Shown piece by piece: positions 15,230-28,000 of a stretch of DNA of 64,000 nt. The notes beneath the pieces were generated by a model. The model searched no databases. It worked only from the letters and a program-made list of their open reading frames with translations, and was not told where the DNA came from. The translations under genes were made by a program, and so were the position numbers. The first letter of the stretch is position 1, and every line of letters begins with the position of its first letter. The DNA comes from Toxoplasma gondii ME49 (lineage: Eukaryota; Apicomplexa; Conoidasida; Eucoccidiorida; Sarcocystidae), in the NCBI RefSeq assembly GCF_000006565.2, contig NC_031476.1:1016458-1080457 (forward strand). The letters run 5' to 3'.

Positions 15230-15237
15230 TGAAAGCA

Positions 15238-15273
<36 letters not shown>

Positions 15274-15474
15274 TATAAAGGCCAAACGACACGGGCTGTC
15301 AACTTGATATGGTTGTTCGTGCGCGAATTCAAGGGATTTTCCCCCGTCGCTCTTCGTCTTCTTTGTGACGCGACGCATGCATCGTTTTTGATATCGTTGC
15401 GTGGACAACCTCTTTCTTTGATGTTACACTCAAGGTTGACGTATCTCTTCATCCAGACACCAACTTATGTTGTC

Positions 15475-15516
<42 letters not shown>

Positions 15517-16352
15517 CCATGTCGTCATATGTAGATATATGTGTATATACATATATATGTATATATATGGGTAGATACCCAAATGTGTGTATTTGCATAT
15601 ATACATCTATAGATGTGGATGCACCCCTATGTCTATACAGGCGTTCGCGTACATACATCCATACATTCATCTACGCATGCATATGTATCCGTTCATATAT
15701 ATATATATATATATGAATGTATATGTGCGGATGTATATAATATGCCGTGCTTCTGTGTGTTTGGCTTGCCTTCTCGAGACGTTCGGTCTTCCGCCGTGAG
15801 GAGGCGCTGCGACCAAGAGGAAGTTTGTGTCGCGCACAGATTTGAAGGCGAGGGGCTCCGGATCGTAGAATCTGCCGGTGTCGAGAAGGTATCTCAGAAA
15901 CTCGAGAGGCCTCTGCTCTCCAGAGAAATCGGGGGACGGCATGTTGACGTCGTCGAGGAGAAGAAGGACTTGCGTCCGGTCCGCCGGAGGACCGAGCGAC
16001 GCGCGACCATTCCTCACCAGGCTTCTCTGCAGCAGCGCCTGCAAAGCGCTCGACCTCGTTTTCCCTGTCAGCCGCAGCGTGGTGCTTCCTACCTCGTGAG
16101 GCAACTCGCGAAGATACGCGGAAACGCTTGCCGTCTTCCCCGCCCCGGTTTCCCCACACATAAAGCAGCTCTTGTTCACCTAAAGAAAGAAAACGCCGCC
16201 GAAAAGACGATGCAAAACACCAGAGACACGATGGAACAAGCGGGCACTTATATATATATATATATATATATGCATTATAGTATATATATATATATATGTA
16301 TATATGCTTAAATATGCACACATATAAGTTCATACATGCATAAACATATATT

Positions 16353-16402
<50 letters not shown>

Positions 16403-19400
16403 CATATATATATGCGTGCGTGAAATGAAACATGGAGTCGTGATATATAAGAGAGTGTGTGTTTAGGCGAAAAAGAGTTTTGAGGACAGAGAGAGGCGGA
16501 GAGGGGGAAGATGAACGAGGCGGCTTTAGAGGAGGAGACTTGGGAGGACGGAAAGGAAAGAAACGTGGAGGCGGAGAGAAGCGAATGCGCGGCCAGATGT
16601 TTTAAGTCAAGAACGGGGGAGAGAGAGAAAGGGAGGAGAATGTTGGATGAGTTGTCTCACAGAAAACAATTGGTCGAGGAAGATCTTCTCCGCGACTGTT
16701 TGTTCTGTGGGAATGAAAATTTCGTAGAGGCTCTGGCCGCAGATCTCCCATTTGAAACCTTCCCTGGTTGGGCGCCCCCTTCGTCGCGCCTCCTCGTCGC
16801 GCTGCTCCGAAGTTTCTTCTCCCGCGTCGTCTCCTTCTTCTCCTTCTCTTGCGGCTTCGCTCCTGTTGTCTTTTCCTGAAATCGATCGAGGAGTGGGTGG
16901 GAGGCGGGGCGTGAGGAGAGAGCTCAGGGGCGCGAAGCTGAGGCTCTCGGGGTGTACGTACACCGCAAATAGGTCGACGTTCTCGCCGAGTTCTCCGACT
17001 TCTGCGCACTTGGCTCGCAGCCGCGGGAGGAGAAAGCGGGAGAGTTTTGCGCGGCCTTCCTCCGCCAAGTGTCCGCCCAGACCCCAAACGACTGCGGACG
17101 TCCAGAACATCGCCGCGAGAAGCGCTTCTCTCTGTTCGTCTTCGCCGGAGAAAACGCGTTCGTCGAGCAGGCAAGCTGACGTCAAGTTGCACACCGTCGA
17201 GACGAGCGTGGCGTCCAGAGAGGGCACTGCCTCCTGAGGCAACGAGGATTCGGTGGGAGAGAGAGGAGAGAGAGAAGGAGATTGCCTACGTGGAGGAACG
17301 CAGAACGTCTCGCGAACGCAGCGACCGCCGCGAGAGAGGGGAGCAGCCGGGGGAACCGAAACGCAAGAGAGGAAGGAGACAAGGGGGAGAAGAGAGGAAA
17401 GGACAGATGCATAGACGATAGAGGAGAGAGAGAAGAGAGAAGAGCGAGAGAAGAGCCTGGGGAGAGAATAGACGGAGAGACGAGAAGAAAGCGGAGCAGC
17501 AGGAGAGCGAGAACTAACGAAGTGAAGGAGAAACTAAACGAGACTTAAAGAAACATGCAGCACCCAGCTCTGAGCCGTTCGTTAGTGGTCTTTCTCCTTC
17601 ACTCACCGTGCACTCCTTTTCGATGAAAGGGAGAGCCTCTCTGCAAATTTCGAGAGTCCAGCGACGCAAGTTGCTCGCCTGTGGGAACTTCCTCTCAAGA
17701 TGTTGCGCCCACGAATGGACGACAGCCTCGACTTCTCTCCTCTCTTTGTTTTCGAAGAAAACGATGCCGCAGCGACTGATCGTCGCGGGAGAGGCGCTGG
17801 CTGCACTCTGTAACAAAAAGCAAAGTTCCGAAGCGCAACAACCACGCTACGCGACAGCGGAACTCTGAACCCACTTACACCTTTATTTCAGCTGCGACAC
17901 CAATTAGGAGGATCCACACATACACACATGCATATATACAAAGATTCCTCTGCAGATGTAAAGATATATATATATATACAGTGAGAGAGAGACGTAAAAA
18001 CATATGTGCATGCACATACATACACTTGCGTACAGATATATTCATACATATGAATACGTATATGCATCCCTGTAGACAGTTCTTCTAGATATTTTCTCTG
18101 TTTTCCGCCAGTCAATTCTTCGTTCAATCCTCCTACCTCCGTGGGTCCTTTCTTCTTTCTAATGCTCTCTCTTTCTTCTCCGCTTGCTCTCTGTCTTTTC
18201 TCTCCTTCTTCTTCCCTTCTTCACTTTTCCTTCTGTCCGGTGCGCTCTCCTTGTTTTCTCTCCTTCTTCTCTTTTTCTCCTCTCCCTGTTTTCCGTCTCT
18301 TCTATGCTTCTTCTCTCCTTCATCTCTCCTCTCTCTCTTCCCCTTCCGACCACAGTCTTCTCCGACTTACATCGGTTTCGAACATGAAAGTGAGGGCGGG
18401 GGAGATCTTTGTCCTCTCTCCACTGGCGAGACAAAGGACTTGGTTGTCGTCGAGCGCGGAGTTCAGATTTTCTGCCCACGAGGCATCGACTGGGCCGTCG
18501 AAGACAAGCCACTTGCGCCCAGGCTCTTGCGCCGCTCTCCGGACTTCCTGGAAAAGTCGAGGAACGCGGCCAAACAAAAACCTTGGGAACAGTGAAGACG
18601 AAAAACGCAGGGTGCAGACCGAGTGAGAAGGCGAAGGAGTGTCTGAACAACGGAAAGGGGGTGACACAAACAGAAACGAAAACGAGGTGAAACAACGAGG
18701 AGGAGACCAAGCAAGAAAGGCTGGAAAGGACGAGAAAGGGAAGTGAAAAAAGTCGAGAGAACCTGGCAAAAAGCGAAGGTCACGACCAACAGCAGAGGAA
18801 GAACGGCGCAAGCACAAACGCGTCTAGCTGTGTCCTGGGATCAGACAGAACACAGTTTTTCGAGGACATTTAGACCTGCGACGGAGATAAAAGAATCTTC
18901 AGAGGTTGCCCGCCTGTGGCTCGGCACCTATGGAAGTGGAAAGGACAGTGAACGGCAAAGAGCTACAGAAAGCAACAGACGAGACAGAAGAAGAAGTCGA
19001 AAGAGAAGAACAGTGAGAAGAGACAAGAAAGCGAGGAGGAGAAGGAGGGAGAAAACGAAAACACGGAGGCGAAAGAATGAGAGAAAGGAGGAGGCACAGG
19101 GAACTCGCCGCCTCTTCTGCATGCGCGGGTTCCCTTCCTTGGCTCAGAAGACCTGAAGAGTCAGGGGGCGGAGGTCGAACCAGAACCGGCACCGAGAGGA
19201 GAAAGATGCGAGAGCCAGCAGCGAAGCAACGAAGGAGAAGGGTACCAGAACCAAACGAATGCCGCGAACGAAACAGAGGTCGGACTCGAGTTAAATCTTC
19301 ACAAGGCAAAGGAGAGAGCAAGTGAGACGGCGGTCGACAGAGAAAGGGTGGCAGAAAAAAAAAGACGGAGTGACACAGAGTAGCAGAGACCCAGAGAGAA

Positions 19401-20160
19401 ATCGAGGAACAGAGACAGTCAGAGCGAACCAAAGGGTTGTCAGCACCGGAAACAAGGGAACCGCGCGACAGAGAGAAAGGAGGAGACTCCAGGAGAGACG
19501 GGAGAGAGTCCTTCGTTTCGAAAAAGAGGTATTTTGAAATACTCGGCGCTCACGAGTCCGATCAGTCCGTCTGCCCATTCGTTCGTCGCCTCGTTTGCTT
19601 CTCCGAAGAGAGCAGCGAGATCCAGAGCCTTTGGACTGATTCTGACAATGCGCGTGGGTGCACAGCCCTTGCCAGTGGAGAGCCTCTGTCTCTCGCTCTC
19701 TTGCTCGCTTTCGCCTTCTGTCTCCTCCGAGGGATCGAGAGACGACGAAGTCTGCCAAGCCGCCTCCGTCGTCGCCGCCGCCAACACAGAAATACATGAA
19801 GTCTTCCCTGTCCCAGGAGCCCCCACCTGCAGGCGTTAAACAACGAGGGCAAACGGAAGCGTCTCTCGAGTGTCTCTACTCAAAGCCTCCCACCAAGCGC
19901 CGCTGTCGACTCTCCAAGCTCAGGAGCGAAACCTCCAGGTGTCTGTACGCCCGAGCCAGAGCCTTCGAGAGCCGGTACTGGAACCCCACGGATGGCGACC
20001 CTACAACAATCTCGAAAGTTACGAGTCGCCAGACTTGGAGTTCTTTCTTCTTGGTTAGACCAAAATCGTATTAACAAACATAAAATTGATAGGGAGGCGT
20101 GACACGGAGATGTATATACACACACATGTATGCATGCACAACTGTATTATATATATACAT

Positions 20161-20191
<31 letters not shown>

Positions 20192-22033
20192 TGCATACAT
20201 ACATAGATATATATGTATATACGCATATATGTATATACATATATCTATATATGTGTGAAGAATAGGGTATTGGTTAGAAAACAGATATCAACGAAAAGCG
20301 TTGTACGCGTATACTCAGTAAGAAATCTAGATGGAAGGCGAATTCTTCGATATTTCTGAGTATTTGTCCACTTCGGAGAACTCCGAATTCGTTTTCTTGC
20401 GTGAGAGGCCGAAACGAATCGTGGCAACTTGCGGAAAAGTGCAGAATTCGGGTGTGTGGACAGCTGACCAGCATGACGCCAGTTCGCGCGTTTTGCGTCT
20501 CGTGCAGTTGCATGGCTTTCGCCACCATTTTCTCTGTGACAAGCATGTCTCTTTTTCGCATTTCCGCTTCAATCGCCTTCTTCAGTTGGAGAGACTGCGC
20601 AGATGCGACTGAACTGTCTGGAAACGCGTCTGCGAGAAGACCTAAAAACGGTGTTTCATCTGCCTCCACGAGTCTGGGGAGAGTCGCTGCTTTCAAAGCC
20701 GTGAGCAGAAGAAACTCCTCGTCTGATGAATTCCAGCTCTTCTCCTTCAGAGACGCTGCAGAGAAACACACACGCTAAGCCAGTGCGCCTCACAACATTT
20801 GCGGATTACGGGGGACGAACGATCTCCGCCCCGACCAGGAAGTCCTCAACATATGAACTCCAGAGCAAGAAGTTTCGGAGCAAACAACCTGCCCGATGTC
20901 TCCGTCGACGCATCTAAGCTGCTACCATTCAGTGCTTTGTGAGAGCTCGAGTTTCAGGATTTAGATTTGTCACATGGTCCCGGGCCGAGGAACAACGGAC
21001 GTTCTCGCTTCGGGCAAACAGAGCGTGCTTCCCCAGAGCCGCTTCCTGCTTTGCGTTTGTATTTCTGTCTTCAAAGGTCTGAAACTTTGAAGAACGGGAG
21101 ACGATGACACAGAGAGAGGGAGAGAGCTCGACATATCGGTCAGGAGCGTTGACAGAGGAAGCCGCGAGAGCAAGCAGACGAAGGAACTGCTGCAAATCCA
21201 GAGAAAAGCCAGAAAAATCGAATCTCTCCCGAGACAGGCGCGCTGCGCAGAGGACGCAGAGACGAGGAGAAAAGCGAAAGAGGAACCTCGGAGAAGTGGA
21301 GCCACAGTTGCCAGTCCAGCAGACACGCGCTGAGGAAGGCACCATTTCATATGTCTACCCGCCGTTCTCTCTCTCTGTTCGCTTACTTCTCTGTCTCTCT
21401 ACGACTGGTCATTCTGTGCTTTGCTTCTCTGCTTGCATCGAGGCGTTTCCCTACGAAAGAACTTTTTTGCCCTTTCTCGCCTTTTGTCCCCCATCCAGGA
21501 GAGGCTTCCAGCACCCTTTCTTGACTTCTCTGCTCCGGAGTTTGTTTCTCCTGGCCTCTCACCTGCGCGCGCGAGGACCGACTTCACTGTCCGCATGTCG
21601 AAGTCGTAGTGAGGCTGCTGGCTCAGCTGCGTCGCCGCTGCCTCGAACACGGTCACAAGCTTTTTCGCCAGACTTTCGGCGGTTCGGAAGCCACTGAATC
21701 GAGATGAACACGGAGAGGAAACGCAAAAACTAAAAGTCGAAAAAATGAGTCTGTACCTCTAAAGGCGCGGGTGGCTTCCCATCCCGGCATCCAGTCACCC
21801 AGAAAAAGGAGGCGAAAGGCGACGCTGCATCGAATAGCCGTCACTGCATATGTGTATATTTTTAGACACCCCCGTGTGAAGATATGTATGCATGGACTGC
21901 AGGTAGATGCAAATATATGGACATAAACGTGCATGCGTTTTTACTCCTGTATAGAGTAGTTCTGAATAAACATATACATATATGTATATGCATATATATA
22001 TATATATATATACATATCATGTACATTTACATA

Positions 22034-22070
<37 letters not shown>

Positions 22071-23920
22071 GCATGTGTGGAGGTGGAGGTGCGTCTTGGC
22101 ACCTTGCCAGGTCGAGAGGAGATTGAGGCGTTTCGTTGTTCGGAGTTTGCGTTCGTTCCTGTGCGTGCCATCTTGGTGGATTTCCATGATTCACTTACCT
22201 GGCAAACAGAGTTACTTCTGCAATTCGCGCGAGGTCGGGCGCCACCATCGCCACGGGGCGGAAAAGCGATTTCAGGTTTTCGGGAAGGTCTGAACGTCCT
22301 GAGTAGTCTGGATTCATCGAAGCGAAAACTGCGAACCTACGCAGAACAGATGCGACTCCGACACACAAGAGGCGCGCATTCGAATCCCTGCAGCTGTACG
22401 ACTGCACTCATACAAAACCGCAGAGGCTCGCAGACAGAAGCAACTTCATCTCTATGGATAAGGGGAATATTCCTAGAGTGACGATTGGACGCAGAGACAC
22501 ATACAAACGCGTTCCTCGACGCTTTGCGCAACTTCGTCGACTGGAAGGCTCTTCGTCAGGAGCCGACGCCGCTTTCTTCTCGAGATCACTCGAGACGCAT
22601 GCAACTCCGTCAGTGGCCTTTGCAAATGCTAGAGAAATGGGCGTTCGCAGACATCGAACTCGGAGGTTCTGTGGCTCGCGCATGCCCACCGTTTGTTCAG
22701 GCGAATCTCTCTGCCCTCGAACTCGAATTCTTCGAGGCCTGCGTGCGCGGCTGTCTGTACACTACGCATTTGCTGAGCCACGACAGACAGGACCTCCACG
22801 TCCATTCTGTTGAATTCGTCCAAGCAAGACCAAGCGCCCGTCTGCGCGAGGCCGCTGAACAGCCGCGCCGTCAAGTTGCAGTCAAAGTCCGCGGAACAGT
22901 TGAAGACTACACAAGCGACACCCACGGCTTTCGCGAGGTCTTTAACCGTCTCCGTTTTACCTGAAAAGATACTCACAGGCATCAGCATGCATATACGAAT
23001 ATTCAAACACATGTAAGGATATACATACACACATATGCATATAAATATATATATATATATATATATACATATATATGTATAAATGTATGTATAAATGTAT
23101 GTATAAGTGTATGTATAAGTGTGTTCAAGCATACACATAAACATGTACATATTTATGTGCATGCATAACTATATGAAGACCCAGACACAGGGACGTCTGC
23201 AAATACGTGTACACAAATACACAGAAGTACCTGCTTGAATTTTGTACACGTTTGTGTACACATAAATCGACAAAGGTGAATACGTGTGAATACATGTGAG
23301 CTCCTTCTTCTCTTTGGCCGTTGGCTTCTGCCTCGCTCTCTGACGCATCCAACTTCTTCTCGCGGACACTGCCTCTCGAGGCGACAGACGCAAACAAGAT
23401 GCTGACGATTGATTTGTTCCTACATGTTACAATTTACAGTTCCCCTGCATTTATTATAGGCAACGCTAAATGGTTAAGAGAGAGCCTTTCGTGGAGCTCT
23501 GCTTTGAAAATGCCTTTCCGCCCTGCACGGGGCGCCTCCTCACAAGGAAGATGAATACGCTAGCTCTACGTCTGCTGTGAAACTGCGAGGACGCTACTAG
23601 AGAGCGGTTCGTCGGAGGCATCCAGAGAGTGGACTCGCGAAATACGGGACCTCATTGGGAGTTGAAGAAGCCATGGCTTATGTGGGCCTCGCAACAGTTT
23701 CTCGAGGGACTCAAACACTTACAATTTACTCCATCCTCTATTTCTACACGCAATTTCTATCCCTACGGTTACGAATGTATCTAGGATATCCATCTACAGA
23801 TTCACATCCTTATATACAGATACATACACATATTTATCCAGATGTAAATATATATATATATATATATATGTATTCACATATATCTCCTTACCTGCGTAAA
23901 TGTGTATCCATCAATCTGTC

Positions 23921-23957
<37 letters not shown>

Positions 23958-24829
23958 ATATCCATCTTGAATTTACAAATGCCTACAGGTCTCCAAATAA
24001 TTCCGTTTCTCTCTCTATCCGTACAAATCCATATATATAATACACACGTGTGTCTGTACACCTGTCAATGTGTATATCTATCTGTGCATATCCATATGTC
24101 TTTCTATGTGCGTACTCCTGTGAGTGTAAGTGTACATGCACCTACGCATATTGAAAAGGACTTGTGTGTATGTGTGAGGCGCCATGTATTCCTCTCTCTC
24201 TCTGTGCGCGTGCAATCCGACTGGAATCTGCGAGTACGTTTGCTTTCTACCGTTAGCAAGGAGCGACAGTTTTGGAGAATACATTCCATACCTTATCCCC
24301 CCCGTCTACAATCCGCCTCAAGCCATCTCTGACGGCCTTCACGTTCGAGAATCGTATGACGCGGAAATGCCTCATTTTCAGATGCTTTCTGTCTCCTGCC
24401 TGGGAGTTCCCTCCTGTCCCTGCATATTCCGTCGTTCTCCACCACGGGCGTCGCCCCCCACCCCCTCGTTCCATCGGTTTCTGTTTCGCTCTCGCGTTTC
24501 GATTTATGCGTTGTTTTCCGTAGGGAAACTGGATTTCTCTCCCTCACGCGCTCCCCAAAGCAAAAACGTAAACGACCTCTGAAAAAGGACCCTTTCTCTT
24601 GTTCGGCGAAGGTGACGACCTGAGACTTACCGGTCCCTGCAGGCCCACTGAGGGCACCGCCGTACGACAGGCGCAAGGCTCCCGTCAGGGTCAAAAAACA
24701 TTTTTCTGTCAGAGGCGTAATAACCAGGCGACGCGGGCTCTCCGACAGTTCATACGCATATTGAAAGCTGTACGCAAAAATAGACACAAGTAAACACGCG
24801 TTCTACCGCCTCTATATCTCTCTTTCCGG

Positions 24830-24870
<41 letters not shown>

Positions 24871-25025
24871 TATCAGCTGAGGTACGCAGGCCTCTACATG
24901 GAAAAATGTATTTACAGATAGAGACATATGCACATGACTGTGTGTATGGGTTCATCTGCGCGTATAGAGAGATGCGAGTATCCAAACAAAGAATGCAATC
25001 AGACATGGCTGTATGCGTGAGTCTA

Positions 25026-25071
<46 letters not shown>

Positions 25072-28000
25072 TACATATATATGGATGAGTGGGTGGACAT
25101 ATCTTTGCTTCCCTGTGTATTTGGGACTGTGTTCATGTTTATTTCTACAAGGGAGGTACTGGGCATGTGTATATACACACATCTGCACACTCACGTGGAG
25201 ACGCCGAACCTGGCAACCTTGTCTGGGTCAATGGTCAGCCAACCTGTATGTTCGAAATCAGTGATTTCTGAGTTATTTCCTCAGAATCGCGTTTCTGCAT
25301 GCTGTTCTGTGTTGCACACCCTTGCCCGTCTAAAGAAGTGTATGATGAATGCAAACGCGCAGCTGACGCCCTGGCGAGCGAAAAGGATTTTTTCAGTTCC
25401 TTTCGAAGCTGCAGCAGCTTTACCGCGACCCCCCGACGCAGCCTTTGTAGCGGCAACTCGCCTGCGAGGGGTACATGGCACCTCCTTCGTCGGATATGTC
25501 GCTGTGTTGTCATTCCTTTCTCGGCGTCTGCCGTCGACTCTCCGCCTTTTTTTCCGTGGAACTGTGTCGCGATGTTTTGGACGAAGGTGTGACTGGCAGG
25601 GCAAGAACGGTGCGTTTCGGTAAATCGAGGTTGGAGCTTCGGAGAGGAAGTGGTGGACCGGCGTCTCACACAGAAACTGACTTGAACCTTTACTGCCTAT
25701 TTCTGGATTCAGGATTCACACGACCTCCTCTTCAATCGCGCTGTCTTTTCTCCATCGCTTTCTCTGTACCTCCCTCAGTTCTACTCACGTCATGTCATGC
25801 TGAAGAACGAAGCAGTCTGCGACTTCTTCACTCCAGTAATACCGCAGATGTTTCTGCCATTCGAACGCGGAAGACGAAGGGCACCTGGCAGCCTCCAAAC
25901 TCGCGACTACGTCTCTCCGATGGACGCACTGCACAACGAGCGCCTCTGCATGCGCTTTCTTCAGCGGGAAATCTTTACGGCGCTGAAACGCTACGAGCCT
26001 GCAGAAAACGAACCGGAAGCGCCAGAACGTTAGATCGACTCAGCCTCCGTACAAAGGTGGTGTCTTCCCTGATGTGAAGTCAATGAAACTCACAAACATG
26101 CACCAAGTCATCTCTCTGTCTACATATATACATATATATATATATATATATATTTGTGTAGGTATAGATATTTTATGAGTATACGTATACATGTATATAT
26201 ATATATATATATTAATATATATATATATATATATATATACGTTTGAAGAAGCCTATCTACGAGAATGTCGGTGTATATCCCCGTGCAGGATTGTAGAAAC
26301 CTAATTCGCGAGGAGCAGAGATTTGCGTGGAGTCAAGGCGGTGAAAACAAAGTTTTGGATTTCCGTGTTTATCTCCCGATGTTCGCCGCCACGGCAAGCG
26401 AGGCTGGTGCGATGTTGGAAGTGCGAAAGCGCACAAGACGGAAAAGCGCATACATCTGCATGTTTATCGCGAACCGAAGCCTCACAACATATTCGGCACG
26501 GAAGGTTTAACGCCAGAATTCACTTTCACAGGCACCCTTTTTTATTCCACCACTCTCCTCGTTCGCTGCCGCTTTTCCTCGCTTTTTCGTGACATGCATG
26601 CAGCTCGTCTGACAGGCGCGAACAGGCGCTCTTTCCTCGTTTGCCTGGTTGCTGTATCCCTCCTCCATGCCGAGAGAACTGCTCGGACATCGCGCAGACA
26701 TCACAGATCGCTGACGCCTCGCTCGTGAAGCACGACACCGAGGCGCCGGCCTCGTCGTCTCCACTTCCCCCGAAACATCGCCTGCAGAAATCTAGAAATC
26801 CCAGTTTCGCTAAATCCATTTTTAACAGGACGTCTAGCGTTTCTTGTCAATGCGCGCCCTGCTGCTTTCCACTGGTCTCCCTGTTCTCAGGAATACCTGG
26901 CAATGTTATCTTCGACTGTCGCTCTGCATGCAGCGAGTGTCTCCGGTCGTCTTGTCGCACCTTTGTTTGGTGTTTGGCTGGTTCTTCTTTCTCTGTTTTT
27001 CTCGTCGCTTTCCTCAGAGTCTTCAGCGCCTCCTCTCGCGATCCGTTCGCCTTCGCCGACTTCGTCGCGTCTGCCTCTGTCGAGAGCTCTTTCGACTTGC
27101 GCCGTGAAGACGAGTGCATCGGCCAGCGCGAGACATTGGGAGGGATGCTCCCTCAACCAAGATAAGTAATGTTTCGCCAAATTCGCGTTTCCCCACGCAC
27201 TTGCCCTCCTCGCCTCGACGCCCCCCACACTGTCTCTCTCAGGGCGTGTCTCCAACCCAGTCGCCAGGGACGAAGAGGGCGCGAGAAGACCTGCGGGGTA
27301 GCTCCGCCAGGCCTCCTGCAGCCGCGAGTAGAGGGCAAACTGCATGCATTGCTCCACTTGCGAAAAACACACTTCAGGAACTTCTGAGGGTTTCACAAAC
27401 TCGCAGAATTGCAGGAACTCTCCGTCCGCGGATATCATCCCGCTCGCGACGACTGACGGACCGGTGTCTCCGCTGGCGCCGTTGCCGCGGGTGTCTCCAG
27501 CGTCCCCACTGTCTCCTTCGGGCGTCACCAGGTCGTCGCTGCTCAGGGCCTGTGTGGGCCTCTGGGGGGGGGCGTGTGGGGTGTGGTCGCGCCAGGGGAA
27601 GACAGAGTTCCGCCGCGATTGGGTCCTGAAGAAGAGCGAGGCGGAAGAAGTTCTCTGGAAGGAAGAAAGCGAAGATGTCGACTGGAAAGCATATGTCGGC
27701 ATGGTCCCTGTGGCAGCGGTGAAGACGACTCGCTGGACACCGTCGAAACACTTGGGCAGAAGGCCCTGCAGCCTCTCTAGGGACCTCGCCGCGAGCGCTT
27801 TCAAGACTTCCTCATCAGACAAGAAGTAAAAGCGCGGGAACGCCTCGCGTTTCGTCTCGAGGTAGGCTGCGAGACTCTGTTGGACGCGCCCAACAACAAA
27901 GTTGAACTGTTTGAGAGCTTCCGCGAATCCGGGGCGCGCGGTGGTGGCTACGACGTTCGCGGACTCGGTCCGCACGCGGCGCATGGTGTCTGCCCAGAAC

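Noticed and set aside
26257..26451. Possible small dynein exon (MYALFRLVR frame) between exons 2 and 3
   Set aside because: It resembles the expected L..LVR pattern, but splice phases do not fit both neighbours.
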